Origin: Rhizobium sp. SL42
GTDB taxonomy: Bacteria > Pseudomonadota > Alphaproteobacteria > Rhizobiales > Rhizobiaceae
Assembly (NCBI RefSeq): GCF_021729845.1
Contig: NZ_CP063397.1
Coordinates: forward strand, 1,502,001-1,566,000
Reading direction: 5' to 3'
DNA length: 64,000 nt
Below are positions 1 through 9,067 of this stretch, piece by piece (the first letter of the stretch is position 1; every line of letters begins with the position of its first letter). Both the position numbers and the translations under genes were made by a program. A model generated the notes under the pieces. It searched no databases. It saw only the letters and a list, made by a program, of their open reading frames with translations, and was not told the DNA's origin.

Positions 1-1
1 C

Positions 2-931
2 CTTTCTTTCCAGCGGATCACCGGTGTCTTCACCGATCTGGTCACGCCGTTCCGTCAGGGGGAACTGGATCTCATCGGCCTGAAGACGCTGATCGAATGG
101 CAGATCCGCTCCGGTGTTGCCGGTCTGGTCGTGTGCGGCGAGGCCGGCGAGGCGCCGGTTCTTTGCGACACCGAGCGCGCTGCCGTGATCTCGACCACGG
201 TGGAGGTCGCCGCCGGCAAGGTGCCGGTGTTGGTCGGCACGGGCACCAATGCGACCGAAGGCACGATCGCCCGCACCCGTGAGGCGCAGGCATTGGGAGC
301 GGACGCGGCCGTTGTGGTTCTGCCGTATTACAGCAAGCCGACCCAGGAAGGGCTTTTTCGCCATGTCGAGGCCGTGGTAGCCGCGGTCGATCTGCCGCTG
401 ATCGTGGTCAATCGTCCGCGTCACACCGCCATCGATGTGTCACCCGCCTTGCTCGAGCGCTTCGCCCGCCTGCCTGGCGTTATCGGATTTGCCGACTATT
501 CCGGCGACGTCAGCCGGCCGTTGTTGCTGAGGGAGCAGGACCGTTGCCGAATGCCGCTGCATTCGGGCGATGATCGCACCGCACTGGCGCTCGGCCTGAT
601 GGGTGCCCATGGCACCTTCTCGCTGGCTGCGAATGTCGCGCCGCGTCTGGTCGTTTCGATGGATCATGCCTTCCGCGGCGGCAACCTGATGGCCGCGCGC
701 GCCCTGCAGCAGACGCTCTATCCGCTCTTCATGGCGATCGATGCCGAACAGGCAGTGGCCGCCACCAAACAGGCTTTGGCCTTCGTGCTCGGGCTTGCCC
801 CCGATGTCCGCCTGCCGTTGACGCAGGTGGAGGAGCCGGTGGTTGCGGAAATTCGGCATGCCCTGTCCCTGCTGACCGGTCCCATGCGAGGCGTGCTCCG
901 GGAGGAGCGTGGCATGCACAGGCCAATCTGA
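2..931 (+). CDS. DapA-family (dihydrodipicolinate synthase/NAL) lyase-like protein, 5' end outside window
   Basis: The reading frame is already open at base 2, so the start lies upstream and about 309 residues are visible, close to the full family length of about 300. The family hallmarks are clear: a start-of-barrel segment GVFTDLVTPF, then PYYSKPTQEGLF, which keeps the catalytic tyrosine of DHDPS. Other active-site positions have changed. The usual GTTGE reads GEAGE, the YNVPxRT segment reads VNRPRHT, and the segment that normally carries the Schiff-base lysine (GIKEASGD type) reads GFADYSGD, with Ala at 491-493 where Lys is expected. It therefore belongs to the superfamily by sequence but is unlikely to do the usual aldolase or DHDPS chemistry. 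It is unlikely to be the organism's lysine-pathway DapA. It may share a transcript with the next small gene, 46 bp downstream. Confidence 0.85.
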   Translation, partial: LSFQRITGVFTDLVTPFRQGELDLIGLKTLIEWQIRSGVAGLVVCGEAGEAPVLCDTERAAVISTTVEVAAGKVPVLVGTGTNATEGTIARTREAQALGADAAVVVLPYYSKPTQEGLFRHVEAVVAAVDLPLIVVNRPRHTAIDVSPALLERFARLPGVIGFADYSGDVSRPLLLREQDRCRMPLHSGDDRTALALGLMGAHGTFSLAANVAPRLVVSMDHAFRGGNLMAARALQQTLYPLFMAIDAEQAVAATKQALAFVLGLAPDVRLPLTQVEEPVVAEIRHALSLLTGPMRGVLREERGMHRPI

Positions 932-977
932 CGTTCAGGAACCAACGGACACCACGGAACAACGGGAATTCACTGTC

Positions 978-1250
978 ATGGGTTGCTTTGATCAAAAAGC
1001 CTGGAACGTTCAGGCCGCCGCGCGCTTCACTGTGGGTCGGGATCATCACGGCTGGTGGGTCGTGCATGATCGCGAGGGCAGGGTGGGAGGGCTGTTTGCC
1101 ACCGAGGATGCGGCGCTGCATTTTGCCGCCGGCGAGTGCAACCGACAGCCGGGTGCCATTTGCCGGGCATCCGAAAGCGATATTGTCGAGCTGGGTTCCT
1201 TCACCAGCGATCGCTGGAGCGGTCGACGTGCCGGCGCGCCGCGCCTCTGA
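978..1250 (+). CDS. small conserved hypothetical protein (90 aa)
   Basis: I chose the ATG at 978; the frame stays open upstream to an ATG at 909, but that would overlap the dapA-like gene. The product is a 90-residue soluble protein with no signal peptide or membrane segment. Its central part, roughly residues 15-55, has the pattern FTVGRDHHGWWVVHDREG followed by a run resembling GGxFxxxxxALxFA, which I recall from short proteins encoded near ileS in rhizobia. No catalytic motif is visible and I assign no function. It is followed by a 265-bp intergenic stretch before ileS in which I see no RNA gene. Confidence 0.6.
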   Translation: MGCFDQKAWNVQAAARFTVGRDHHGWWVVHDREGRVGGLFATEDAALHFAAGECNRQPGAICRASESDIVELGSFTSDRWSGRRAGAPRL

Positions 1251-1515
1251 CTGCGGTACCGACCGGTTCAACGGGGCGGCGCGTATATTCCTCCGCCCGC
1301 CCCCTTTCAATTTGCCGCAAAAACACATAGACAAACGCCCGATGACAAGGGCACGGACGCAGATATCCCTCCGAATTACAGGCCCGGCCTTCCGCGCGCT
1401 TTGAAAGCAGCCGGAGGGTCCGGGTTTTTGGCGCTTTCCGAGCGCGTCACCGTCTTCAAGACTGTCCCAGATATTTTCAGCGCAGCCCTCCCGGCGCGCC
1501 ATCAATGGCTAGATC

Positions 1516-4494
1516 ATGACCGATACCCCTGAAAAGCTTGACTATTCCAAGACCCTCTATCTTCCGGAAACGGAATTCCCGATGCGCGCCGGCCTGCCGC
1601 AGAAGGAACCGGAGATGGCCGCCAAGTGGAAGTCGATGGACCTCTACAAGAAGCTGCGCTCGTCCGCTGCCGGCCGCGAAAAGTTCGTGCTGCATGACGG
1701 CCCGCCCTATGCCAACGGCAACATCCATATCGGCCACGCGCTGAACAAGGTGCTGAAGGACGTCATCACCCGCTCGTTCCAGATGCGCGGCTATGATGCC
1801 AACTATGTGCCGGGCTGGGATTGCCACGGCCTGCCGATCGAGTGGAAGATCGAGGAAAAGTATCGCGAAAAGGGCAAGGACAAGAACGAGGTCCCGGTCA
1901 ACGAATTCCGAAAGGAATGCCGCGAATTTGCCCAAGGCTGGATCGACACCCAGTCGGAAGAATTTCGCCGCCTCGGCATCGAGGGTGATTTCGATCGTCC
2001 TTATACGACGATGAATTTCCACGCAGAAAGCCGCATCGCCGGCGAACTGCTGAAGATCGCGCTGTCGGGCCAGCTCTATCGCGGCTCCAAGCCGATCATG
2101 TGGTCGGTCGTCGAGCGCACGGCGCTGGCCGAAGCCGAGGTGGAGTATCACGAGGTCGAGAGCGATACGATCTGGGTGAAGTTCCCGGTCTTCTTCGTGG
2201 CCCGCGACGGTGCCAAGATCACGGATCTTCTTGATGCCTCCGTCGTCATCTGGACAACCACCCCCTGGACCATCCCGGGCAACCGTGCGATCTCCTATTC
2301 GCCGCGCGTCGAATACGGCCTCTATGAAGTGACGGCCGCCGCCAACGATTTCGGTCCGCAGCCGGGTGAAAAGCTTATTTTCGCAGACAAGCTGGCGCCG
2401 GAATCGTTCGCCAAGGCCAAGCTCGAATTCGTCCGGCTGCGGGCTGTCTCGGCTGAAGAACTAGCATCAATCACCTGCGCGCATCCTTTGCGGGACATGG
2501 GATACTATTTCCCAGTTCCTCTATTGGACGGCGACCACGTCACCGACGATGCAGGGACAGGCTTTGTCCACACCGCGCCATCGCATGGTCGCGAAGACTT
2601 TGACGTTTGGATGAACAGCAATGCCGCATTTCAAACATTGAACCGAAAGATCGCTCAGGGGGAAATTGAGTATCGCCAAGGCTCCCCGTTGGCTCAACAC
2701 CTGGAAAAGACCATCCCGTTCCCGGTCGACGATGCCGGCTTCTACACCGAAGACGCGCCCGGCTTCGGCCCGTCGGCCGAGGGCGGTGCCGCCCGCGTGC
2801 TCGACGACAACGGCAAGAAGGGCGACGCCAACAAGCGCGTCATGGAGGCGCTGATCGCGGCCAACAGCCTCTTTGCCCGTGGCCGTATCAAGCATGAATA
2901 TCCGCATTCCTGGCGCTCCAAGAAGCCGGTCATTTTCCGTAACACGCCGCAATGGTTCGTCTACATGGACAAGGACTTCGGCGACGGCACGACGCTGCGT
3001 TCGCGCGCTTTGTCCGCCATCGACGACACCCGCTTCGTTCCGGCCGGCGGCCAGAACCGCCTGCGCGCCATGATCGAAGGCCGCCCGGACTGGGTGCTGT
3101 CGCGTCAGCGCGCCTGGGGCGTGCCGATCTGCGTCTTCGCCGATGCCGAGGGCAATGTGCTGAAGGATGAAGAGGTCAATGCCCGCATCCTCGAAGCCTT
3201 CGAGAAGGAAGGCGCCGATGCCTGGTTTGCCGAAGGCGCAAAGGAGCGCTTCCTAGGCAATGGGCACAACGGCGAAAAGTGGCAGATGGTCACCGACATC
3301 CTCGACGTCTGGTTCGATTCAGGCTCGACCCATACCTTCACGCTGGAAGATCGCCCGGACCTGAAATGGCCGGCCGACGTCTATCTCGAAGGCTCCGACC
3401 AGCATCGCGGCTGGTTCCATTCGTCGCTGCTCGAAAGCTGCGCGACGCGCGGCCGCGCGCCCTACAACGCCGTCGTCACCCATGGTTTCATCATGGATGA
3501 GAAGGGCGAGAAGATGTCGAAGTCGAAGGGCAATGTTACCGCCCCGCAGACGATCATGAAGGATGCCGGTGCCGATATCCTGCGCCTCTGGGTCATGTCG
3601 TCCGACTATGCCGAGGACCTGCGCGTCGGCAAGACGATCATCCAGACCAATATCGACGCCTATCGCAAGATCCGTAATACGATCCGCTGGATGCTCGGCA
3701 CGCTCGCCCATGACAAGGGCGAGGAGATCTCCTATGCCGACCTGCCGGAACTCGAAAAGCTGATGCTGCATCGCCTGGCCGAGCTCGACCAGCTGGTCCG
3801 AAAGGCTTACGACGAATTCGACTTCAAGCGCATCACCCGTGCGCTCACCGATTTCGCCAATGTCGAGCTGTCGGCCTTCTATTTCGACATCCGCAAGGAC
3901 ACGCTCTACTGCGACGCGCCGTCGAGCCTGAAGCGCCGCTCGGCCCTGTTCGTCATCCGCAAGCTTTTCGATAGCCTCGTGCTGTGGTTCGCGCCGATGA
4001 TGCCGTTCACCACGGAAGAGGCCTGGCTGTCGCGCGATCCGAATGCCGTGTCGGTGCATCTGGAACAGTTCCCGGTGATCCCGGCCGAATGGTCGAACGA
4101 GCCCGTGGCAGAGAAGTGGAAGAAGGTTCGCACCGTCCGCCGTGCCGTCACCGGCGCGCTGGAACTCGAGCGCAAGGACAAGCGCATCGGCTCGTCGCTG
4201 GAGGCAGCCCCGGTCGTGCATGTCGCCGATCCGGACCTGCTGGCGGCGCTCGAAGGCCTAGACTTTGCCGAGATCTGCATCACGTCGGATATCGCCGTTG
4301 TCGGTGGCGAAGGCCCGCAGGACGCTTTCCGTCTGGACGACGGCACCAGGGTCTCGGTCGAGCCGAAGCTTGCCGAGGGTGTGAAATGCGCCCGCTCGTG
4401 GAGGATCACCAAGGACGTTGGCAGCGACGCCGACTATCCTGATGTCTCGGCCCGCGATGCCAAGGCCCTGCGCGAGCTGGCGGCAGCACTCTGA
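1516..4494 (+). CDS. ileS: isoleucyl-tRNA synthetase
   Basis: This class I synthetase charges tRNA-Ile with isoleucine and proofreads valine. The HIGH motif lies in [16 protein letters not shown] (about residue 71), and the KMSKS loop is [10 protein letters not shown] (about residue 666). The CP1 editing domain is recognised by [19 protein letters not shown]. The start at 1516 (ATGACCGATACC) gives 992 residues, slightly longer than I recall for rhizobial IleS. The excess seems to fall in residues about 370-398, at the end of a segment (2461-2703) whose codon use (CTA, TTG, ACA, CAA) differs from the rest of the gene. A 7-bp inverted repeat (CCGGATG/CATCCGG, 4505-4536) follows the stop but has no T tract. 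Confidence 0.97.
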   Translation: MTDTPEKLDYSKTLYLPETEFPMRAGLPQKEPEMAAKWKSMDLYKKLRSSAAGREKFVLHDGPPYANGNIHIGHALNKVLKDVITRSFQMRGYDANYVPGWDCHGLPIEWKIEEKYREKGKDKNEVPVNEFRKECREFAQGWIDTQSEEFRRLGIEGDFDRPYTTMNFHAESRIAGELLKIALSGQLYRGSKPIMWSVVERTALAEAEVEYHEVESDTIWVKFPVFFVARDGAKITDLLDASVVIWTTTPWTIPGNRAISYSPRVEYGLYEVTAAANDFGPQPGEKLIFADKLAPESFAKAKLEFVRLRAVSAEELASITCAHPLRDMGYYFPVPLLDGDHVTDDAGTGFVHTAPSHGREDFDVWMNSNAAFQTLNRKIAQGEIEYRQGSPLAQHLEKTIPFPVDDAGFYTEDAPGFGPSAEGGAARVLDDNGKKGDANKRVMEALIAANSLFARGRIKHEYPHSWRSKKPVIFRNTPQWFVYMDKDFGDGTTLRSRALSAIDDTRFVPAGGQNRLRAMIEGRPDWVLSRQRAWGVPICVFADAEGNVLKDEEVNARILEAFEKEGADAWFAEGAKERFLGNGHNGEKWQMVTDILDVWFDSGSTHTFTLEDRPDLKWPADVYLEGSDQHRGWFHSSLLESCATRGRAPYNAVVTHGFIMDEKGEKMSKSKGNVTAPQTIMKDAGADILRLWVMSSDYAEDLRVGKTIIQTNIDAYRKIRNTIRWMLGTLAHDKGEEISYADLPELEKLMLHRLAELDQLVRKAYDEFDFKRITRALTDFANVELSAFYFDIRKDTLYCDAPSSLKRRSALFVIRKLFDSLVLWFAPMMPFTTEEAWLSRDPNAVSVHLEQFPVIPAEWSNEPVAEKWKKVRTVRRAVTGALELERKDKRIGSSLEAAPVVHVADPDLLAALEGLDFAEICITSDIAVVGGEGPQDAFRLDDGTRVSVEPKLAEGVKCARSWRITKDVGSDADYPDVSARDAKALRELAAAL

Positions 4495-4631
4495 CGAAAT
4501 ATTGCCGGATGGTTTGCGCTTTGGCGGGTCATCCGGTAAAACTGCCTGAAAATGGCCGAAATTTACTGTCAGCGGACACGCTGGGAATTTCGACAAGACA
4601 GAACGAAATGCGGCGAGGCTGGTAGGCATTC

Positions 4632-5261
4632 ATGAAATCGGCATATCTGTTCAGAGTTGGCTTTGGTGTGGCGGGTCTCCTGGGCGCAACGCTCGGCCTG
4701 ACCGGCTGCCTCGGCAGCCCGACCTATGGCACCGACAAGACCGCGATCGAGCAGCTGGCCGATGACGTCGGTTCTGCCGTCTCGATCGGTGGCAAGGAGC
4801 CTGCCAACAAGGGCACCAAATACAATCCGCGTCCGGAACTGGTCATGCCGCCGTCTGTCGCCCAGGCCACCCTGGTCGCGCCGCAGCAGTCGCTGGCCAG
4901 CAAGGAAAACCCGGAATGGGTCGAAGCCCCTGAACAGACGCGTGAGCGCCTCGTTGCCGAGGCCGATGCGAATGCGGACAACCCAAACTACCGTTCGCCG
5001 CTGCTCGCCGGTTACGGCACAGCCGGCACGATGACCGAAACCCAGAAGTGGCAGGCCTTCCGCGAAGCCCGCAAGCTGCAGAAGGGGGCCTATCTCGACC
5101 AGCGCCGCCTGCTGTCGGATCCGCCGACGGAGTATCGCAAGACTGAGGAAACCGCGCTGACCGATCTCGGCGAGCCGGAATTGAAGAAGCAGAAGCGTCG
5201 CAAGAAGGAAGCCAAGGCCGCCCAGCAGAGTAATAGCTCCTGGTGGCAGCCCTTCCAATAA
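4632..5261 (+). CDS. conserved lipoprotein of unknown function
   Basis: The 209-residue product starts with a basic n-region, a hydrophobic core and a lipobox LTGC near residue 26, so it should be lipid-modified and membrane anchored. The mature part is rich in Ala, Pro, Glu and Lys and ends in a strongly basic segment (KKQKRRKKEAK) followed by SSWWQPFQ. No enzymatic motif is visible. I recall similar lipoproteins downstream of ileS in other rhizobia, but no role is known to me. A hairpin with a T run 25 bp after the stop suggests the transcript ends here. Confidence 0.75.
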   Translation: MKSAYLFRVGFGVAGLLGATLGLTGCLGSPTYGTDKTAIEQLADDVGSAVSIGGKEPANKGTKYNPRPELVMPPSVAQATLVAPQQSLASKENPEWVEAPEQTRERLVAEADANADNPNYRSPLLAGYGTAGTMTETQKWQAFREARKLQKGAYLDQRRLLSDPPTEYRKTEETALTDLGEPELKKQKRRKKEAKAAQQSNSSWWQPFQ

Positions 5262-5284
5262 GATTTACAAAGATGACTTCGATC

Positions 5285-5313
5285 AGGGCAGGGCGGCAAC
5301 GACCTGCCTTTTT
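5285..5313 (+). terminator. intrinsic terminator after the lipoprotein gene
   Basis: A 6-bp stem (GGCAGG/CCTGCC) with a 10-nt loop is followed at once by TTTTT. It sits 24-52 bp after the lipoprotein stop codon, in the right orientation. The stem is short, so efficiency may be moderate. Confidence 0.55.
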
Positions 5314-5330
5314 CGTCTGGATATGGCACA

Positions 5331-5810
5331 ATGACATTCACCATCCGCCCGGCAACCCGTGACGACGCTGCGACCATTCTCGGCTTCATCACCGAACTCG
5401 CGGTCTATGAAAAGGCCGGTCACGAAGTGGCCGCGACCGAAGACAGCATTCGCCAGTCGATCTTTGGCCATGGTTCTGTGACCGAAGCTGCCATTCTCGA
5501 GGCTGACGGAAAGCCGGCCGGCTTTGCCGTCTGGTTCTACAGTTATTCGACCTGGCTGGCGCGCAACGGCCTCTATCTCGAAGACCTCTATGTCTCGCCC
5601 GACCATCGCGGCGGCGGCGGCGGTAAGCGGCTGTTGCGTCATCTGGCGCAGATCGCGGTCGAAAAGGGCTGTGGCCGCTTCGAATGGAGCGTGCTCGACT
5701 GGAACGAGCCGGCGATCCGGGTCTATGACGCGATCGGCGCCGAGCCGCAGTCGGAATGGATCCGCTACCGTCTGTCGGGTGATGCGCTGAAGGCCTTTGC
5801 TGCCGACTGA
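5331..5810 (+). CDS. GNAT-family N-acetyltransferase
   Basis: The 159-residue protein spans one GNAT domain. It begins MTFTIRPATRDDAATI, has the beta4 segment LYLEDLYVSPDHRG and an acetyl-CoA pyrophosphate-binding loop HRGGGGGKRLL, where the usual R/Q-x-x-G-x-G/A pattern is glycine-rich. The C-terminal WNEPAIRVYDAIGAEP motif is typical of diamine or small-molecule acetyltransferases of this family. Length and architecture are complete. The substrate cannot be told from sequence. It lies between a terminator and the convergent tadA gene, so it is probably a single-gene transcript. Confidence 0.9.
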   Translation: MTFTIRPATRDDAATILGFITELAVYEKAGHEVAATEDSIRQSIFGHGSVTEAAILEADGKPAGFAVWFYSYSTWLARNGLYLEDLYVSPDHRGGGGGKRLLRHLAQIAVEKGCGRFEWSVLDWNEPAIRVYDAIGAEPQSEWIRYRLSGDALKAFAAD

Positions 5811-5915
5811 ATCCGGAGCATTTCCGACGAAAACACAGCCGCCTTCGATGCTCGATCTCTCTGATTTTACGCAATTCAGGACGCAAGGCCGGTTCCCACC
5901 TCCGCTGGAATTGCT

Positions 5916-6371
5916 CTAGCTCTCGCGCCTTTCCTGGAAAAAGCTCCGGAGCAAATCGGCCGCTTCCGTCTCGCGAAAGCCGGAATAGACCTCCGGCTGG
6001 TGGTGGCAGGTGGCTTGCGCGTAGAACCGCACGCCGTTGTCGACCGCGCCCCCCTTCGGGTCCTGCGCGGCATAATAAAGCCGCCGGATACGGGCAAAGG
6101 AGATGGCTGCCGCGCACATGGTGCACGGTTCCAGTGTCACATAGAGATCGGCATCGACCAAGCGTTCGTCGCAGACGATGGCTCCGGCCCGGCGGATCGC
6201 CAGGATTTCGGCATGGGCGCTGACGTCGTTTTGCGCCCGCGTCTCGTTGCCGGCCCGCCCGATGATTGCGCCATCCTTGACCACGACGGCGCCGATCGGC
6301 ACCTCGCCACGCGCCCCGGCAGCGTGCGCCTCGGCAAAAGCCGCGTCCATGAAGCCGTTTGTCTTAGTCAT
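5916..6371 (-). CDS. tadA: tRNA-specific adenosine deaminase (A34 to inosine)
   Basis: TadA deaminates the wobble adenosine of tRNA-Arg(ACG). The zinc-binding cytidine/adenosine deaminase signature is complete: HAE at about residue 52 with the catalytic Glu, and PCTMCAAA about 30 residues later with the two zinc cysteines. I chose the ATG at 6371 (MTKTNGF) because GGAAAG lies a suitable distance upstream; an in-frame GTG at 6386 would add five residues. It is divergent from the rluB-like gene, with about 70 bp between the two starts. Confidence 0.93.
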   Translation of the reverse strand: MTKTNGFMDAAFAEAHAAGARGEVPIGAVVVKDGAIIGRAGNETRAQNDVSAHAEILAIRRAGAIVCDERLVDADLYVTLEPCTMCAAAISFARIRRLYYAAQDPKGGAVDNGVRFYAQATCHHQPEVYSGFRETEAADLLRSFFQERRES

Positions 6372-6440
6372 GCGTGAACTTTCCACTTAACCAGAGCCGC
6401 GCGACCTGATACGACAGCCCAAACCACAGGCAAATAGCAA

Positions 6441-8477
6441 ATGACATTCAAAGACAAGTCCAAGCGACCGGCGGGCAAGCCCTCTGATCGCGGCGCAAAG
6501 CCGCTCTCTCGCAAGCCGGCCGCCAAAACCGAAATCAACCCCGCACGCGCAGCCCGCTCCGGCGCATCGGCTGGCGAGGAGGGAATGAAGCCCGAGCGCA
6601 TTTCCAAGCTGCTCGCGCGCGTTGGCGTGGCCTCGCGCCGCGATATCGAGCGCATGATCATGGAAGGCCGCGTCAAGCTGAACGGCACCGTGCTCGACAC
6701 CCCTGTCGTCAATGTGACGCTGTCCGACAAGATCGAGGTCGATGACCAGCCGATCCGCGGCATCGAGCGCACAAGGCTCTGGCTCTATCACAAGCCGGCC
6801 GGCCTGGTGACCACCAATTCCGATCCGGAAGGTCGCTCGACCGTATTCGAAAATCTGCCGGAAGACCTTCCGCGCGTCATGTCGATCGGCCGCCTCGACA
6901 TCAACACCGAGGGCCTGCTGCTGCTCACCAATGACGGAGGCCTCGCCCGGGTGCTCGAACTGCCGACCACCGGCTGGCTGCGCCGTTACCGCGTCCGCGC
7001 CTTTGGCGAGGTCGATCAGCCGGCGCTCGACAAGCTCAAGGAAGGCATGGCCGTCGACGGCGTGCTCTATGGTGCGATCGACGCAACGCTCGACCGCAAG
7101 CAGGGCCACAACGTTTGGATCACCATGGGCCTTCGCGAAGGCAAGAACCGCGAGATCAAGAACGTGCTCGGCGCGCTCGGCCTCGAGGTCAACCGTCTGA
7201 TCCGCATTTCTTACGGCCCGTTCCAGCTCGGCGACCTGCCGGAAGGTGATGTCCAGGAAGTCCGCGGCCGCATGCTGCGCGACCAGTTGGGGCCGCGCCT
7301 GATCGAGGACGCCAAGGCGAATTTCGACGCACCGATCTTCGCCCACGGTGGTGCTGTCGAAGACGAGGACGATGAGGTCGTTGCCAAGGCCAAGCCCGCC
7401 AAGGCGGAATGGGCGCGCGAAGAGCGCCGCGACGAGCGTCCGGCCAAGCCGCGTTTCAGCGAAAAGCCCGGCGACAAGCGCGAACGCGCGCTCGACCGCC
7501 TTGATACCCGTCGCGATGACAGCCGCGCCAAGCCGGCCGGCAAGCGCGATGGCGAAAAGCGAGGCTTTGGTGCCCGCGACGAAGCCAGCCGCTTTGGCGA
7601 CAAGCCGAAGCGCGCGCCGATGGCGCCGAAGAGCCGCACCGCCAATGTCTGGATGGCGCCCGGCGCCCGTCCGGTTGCCGAGAAGAAGGCTGCCGTTGAA
7701 GGCGAGGAGGCCAAGGCGCCCCGCGTCCGTCGCGAAGGTGCACCGGAAGGCAAGCGCTATGGTCGTGGCAAGGATGGCAAGCCGACCAAGGGGTCTATGC
7801 GCTTCAACCCCGACAGCAAGGGGCGGAAGGATTTTGCCGACCGCGATACCGGTCCGCGCGTTCTGGTGAGCCGTGCCCGCGACGAGGACGGCGACTGGAT
7901 CCGCGCCGATGGCCCGGACACCAAGCCAGGTGGCCGCGACGGTGGTCGTGGTGACAGCCGCGACGGCGAGAAGCGTGGTGGTTTCGGTGACCGCGGCCCG
8001 CGCCGCGATGCTGGTGACCGCGGCCCGCGCCGTGATTTCGGCGATCGCCCCGATCGTGGTGACCGTCCGGCCCGCGCCGATCGCCCCCGTGGCGACAGTG
8101 CGCGCAGTGATGCGCCGCGCGGCGAACGTTTCGGCTCGGACCGTCCCCGTGGCGACCGCCCTGCTGGTGATCGTCCGCGTTCGGATCGTCCCCGCGATGA
8201 CAGGCCCCGCGACGACAGACCTCGTGAAGACCGTCCACGCGGCGAAAAGCCTTTTGGTGCAAAGCCCTTCGGTGACAAGCCGCGCGGCGCAAAGCCGTTT
8301 GGCGACAAGCCTGCGGGCAGATCCTTCGGCGGCAAGCCGGGTGGAAAGCCCGCTGGCAAGTCTTTCGGCAAGCCCGGTGGACGTCCGCCAAGCACGCGTG
8401 CCGATGGCGGCCCACGCGGCGCCGGAGGCAGGCCTTCGGGCGCCGGCCGTGCTGGCCCGCCAAAGGGCAAGAGGTAA
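6441..8477 (+). CDS. rluB: rRNA pseudouridine synthase (RluB/RsuA family) with very long basic-acidic disordered tail
   Basis: RsuA/RluB enzymes convert a uridine in rRNA to pseudouridine. After a 48-residue charged leader comes an S4 RNA-binding domain (ERISKLLARVGVASRRDIE, about residues 50-100), then the catalytic domain with GRLDINTEGLLLLTND near residue 150, whose Asp is the nucleophile. The fold ends at about residue 290. The remaining 390 residues have no globular pattern and are made of repeats of Arg, Gly, Asp, Lys and Pro (GDRPxRD, GDKPxGxKPFG). Total length is 678, against about 250-300 for the E. coli enzyme. The stop lies 6 bp before the rsmD start, and the rsmD ribosome binding site overlaps the end of this gene. 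Confidence 0.9.
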   Translation: MTFKDKSKRPAGKPSDRGAKPLSRKPAAKTEINPARAARSGASAGEEGMKPERISKLLARVGVASRRDIERMIMEGRVKLNGTVLDTPVVNVTLSDKIEVDDQPIRGIERTRLWLYHKPAGLVTTNSDPEGRSTVFENLPEDLPRVMSIGRLDINTEGLLLLTNDGGLARVLELPTTGWLRRYRVRAFGEVDQPALDKLKEGMAVDGVLYGAIDATLDRKQGHNVWITMGLREGKNREIKNVLGALGLEVNRLIRISYGPFQLGDLPEGDVQEVRGRMLRDQLGPRLIEDAKANFDAPIFAHGGAVEDEDDEVVAKAKPAKAEWAREERRDERPAKPRFSEKPGDKRERALDRLDTRRDDSRAKPAGKRDGEKRGFGARDEASRFGDKPKRAPMAPKSRTANVWMAPGARPVAEKKAAVEGEEAKAPRVRREGAPEGKRYGRGKDGKPTKGSMRFNPDSKGRKDFADRDTGPRVLVSRARDEDGDWIRADGPDTKPGGRDGGRGDSRDGEKRGGFGDRGPRRDAGDRGPRRDFGDRPDRGDRPARADRPRGDSARSDAPRGERFGSDRPRGDRPAGDRPRSDRPRDDRPRDDRPREDRPRGEKPFGAKPFGDKPRGAKPFGDKPAGRSFGGKPGGKPAGKSFGKPGGRPPSTRADGGPRGAGGRPSGAGRAGPPKGKR

Positions 8478-8483
8478 GCCGGC

Positions 8484-9044
8484 ATGCGGGTTGTCGGTGG
8501 GGAATTCCGTGGCCGTTCTTTGGCCACGCCCAAGTCCAATGATATCCGGCCGACCATCGACCGGACGCGCGAGAGCCTGTTCAACATTCTCGCGCACGCC
8601 CATCCCGGTCTCCTGGACGGGACGCGTGTTCTAGATCTCTTTGCCGGCACGGGTGCTGTCGGCATCGAGGCCTTGTCGCGCGGCTGCAAATCGGCGCTAT
8701 TCGTCGAAAACAGCGTCGAGGGCCGCAGCCTGCTTTGGGAAAACATCGACGCATTCGGCCTGCATGGCCGCGCGCGTATCCTGCGCCGTGATGCGACGGA
8801 TCTCGGGCCTTCCAACAACATCGAGCCCTTCGATCTGCTGTTTGCCGATCCGCCTTATGGCAAGGGCCTGGGCGAGAAAGCTCTGCTGTCCGCCCACAAG
8901 GGTGGCTGGCTGGCGCCGGGTGCGCTGGTCATTCTCGAGGAACGCGGCGATGTCCAGGTCACGGTTGATCCGGTTTTTGCCTTCACCGAGGAACGGACCT
9001 TCGGTGACACGAAAATGTACTTCTTTTCCTATAGGCCTGCCTGA
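8484..9044 (+). CDS. rsmD: 16S rRNA (guanine966-N2)-methyltransferase
   Basis: RsmD uses S-adenosylmethionine to methylate G966 of 16S rRNA. The N-terminus MRVVGGEFRGR and the segment IRPTIDRTRESLFNIL are diagnostic. The SAM-binding loop is VLDLFAGTGAVGIEAL, and the N-methyltransferase motif is DPPYGKG near residue 122. The length of 186 residues matches the family. AAGAGG overlapping the rluB stop serves as ribosome binding site, so the two rRNA-modifying genes are probably co-translated. Confidence 0.95.
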   Translation: MRVVGGEFRGRSLATPKSNDIRPTIDRTRESLFNILAHAHPGLLDGTRVLDLFAGTGAVGIEALSRGCKSALFVENSVEGRSLLWENIDAFGLHGRARILRRDATDLGPSNNIEPFDLLFADPPYGKGLGEKALLSAHKGGWLAPGALVILEERGDVQVTVDPVFAFTEERTFGDTKMYFFSYRPA

Positions 9045-9067
9045 TATCGATCACGAGAAAAGGTGCC

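Noticed and set aside
1251..1515. Riboswitch or T-box before ileS
   Set aside because: No T-box sequence or specifier hairpin is visible, and T-boxes are not expected in alphaproteobacteria.
7960..8380. Short tandem repeats that could suggest a CRISPR array
   Set aside because: The repeats are in frame, uneven in length and encode RGD/KP-type protein repeats; no regular spacer length.
6387..8603. 738-codon minus-strand open frame opposite the rluB-like gene
   Set aside because: It arises from the low-complexity GC-rich tail of rluB; composition (Ala/Arg/Thr) and absence of domains argue against a gene.
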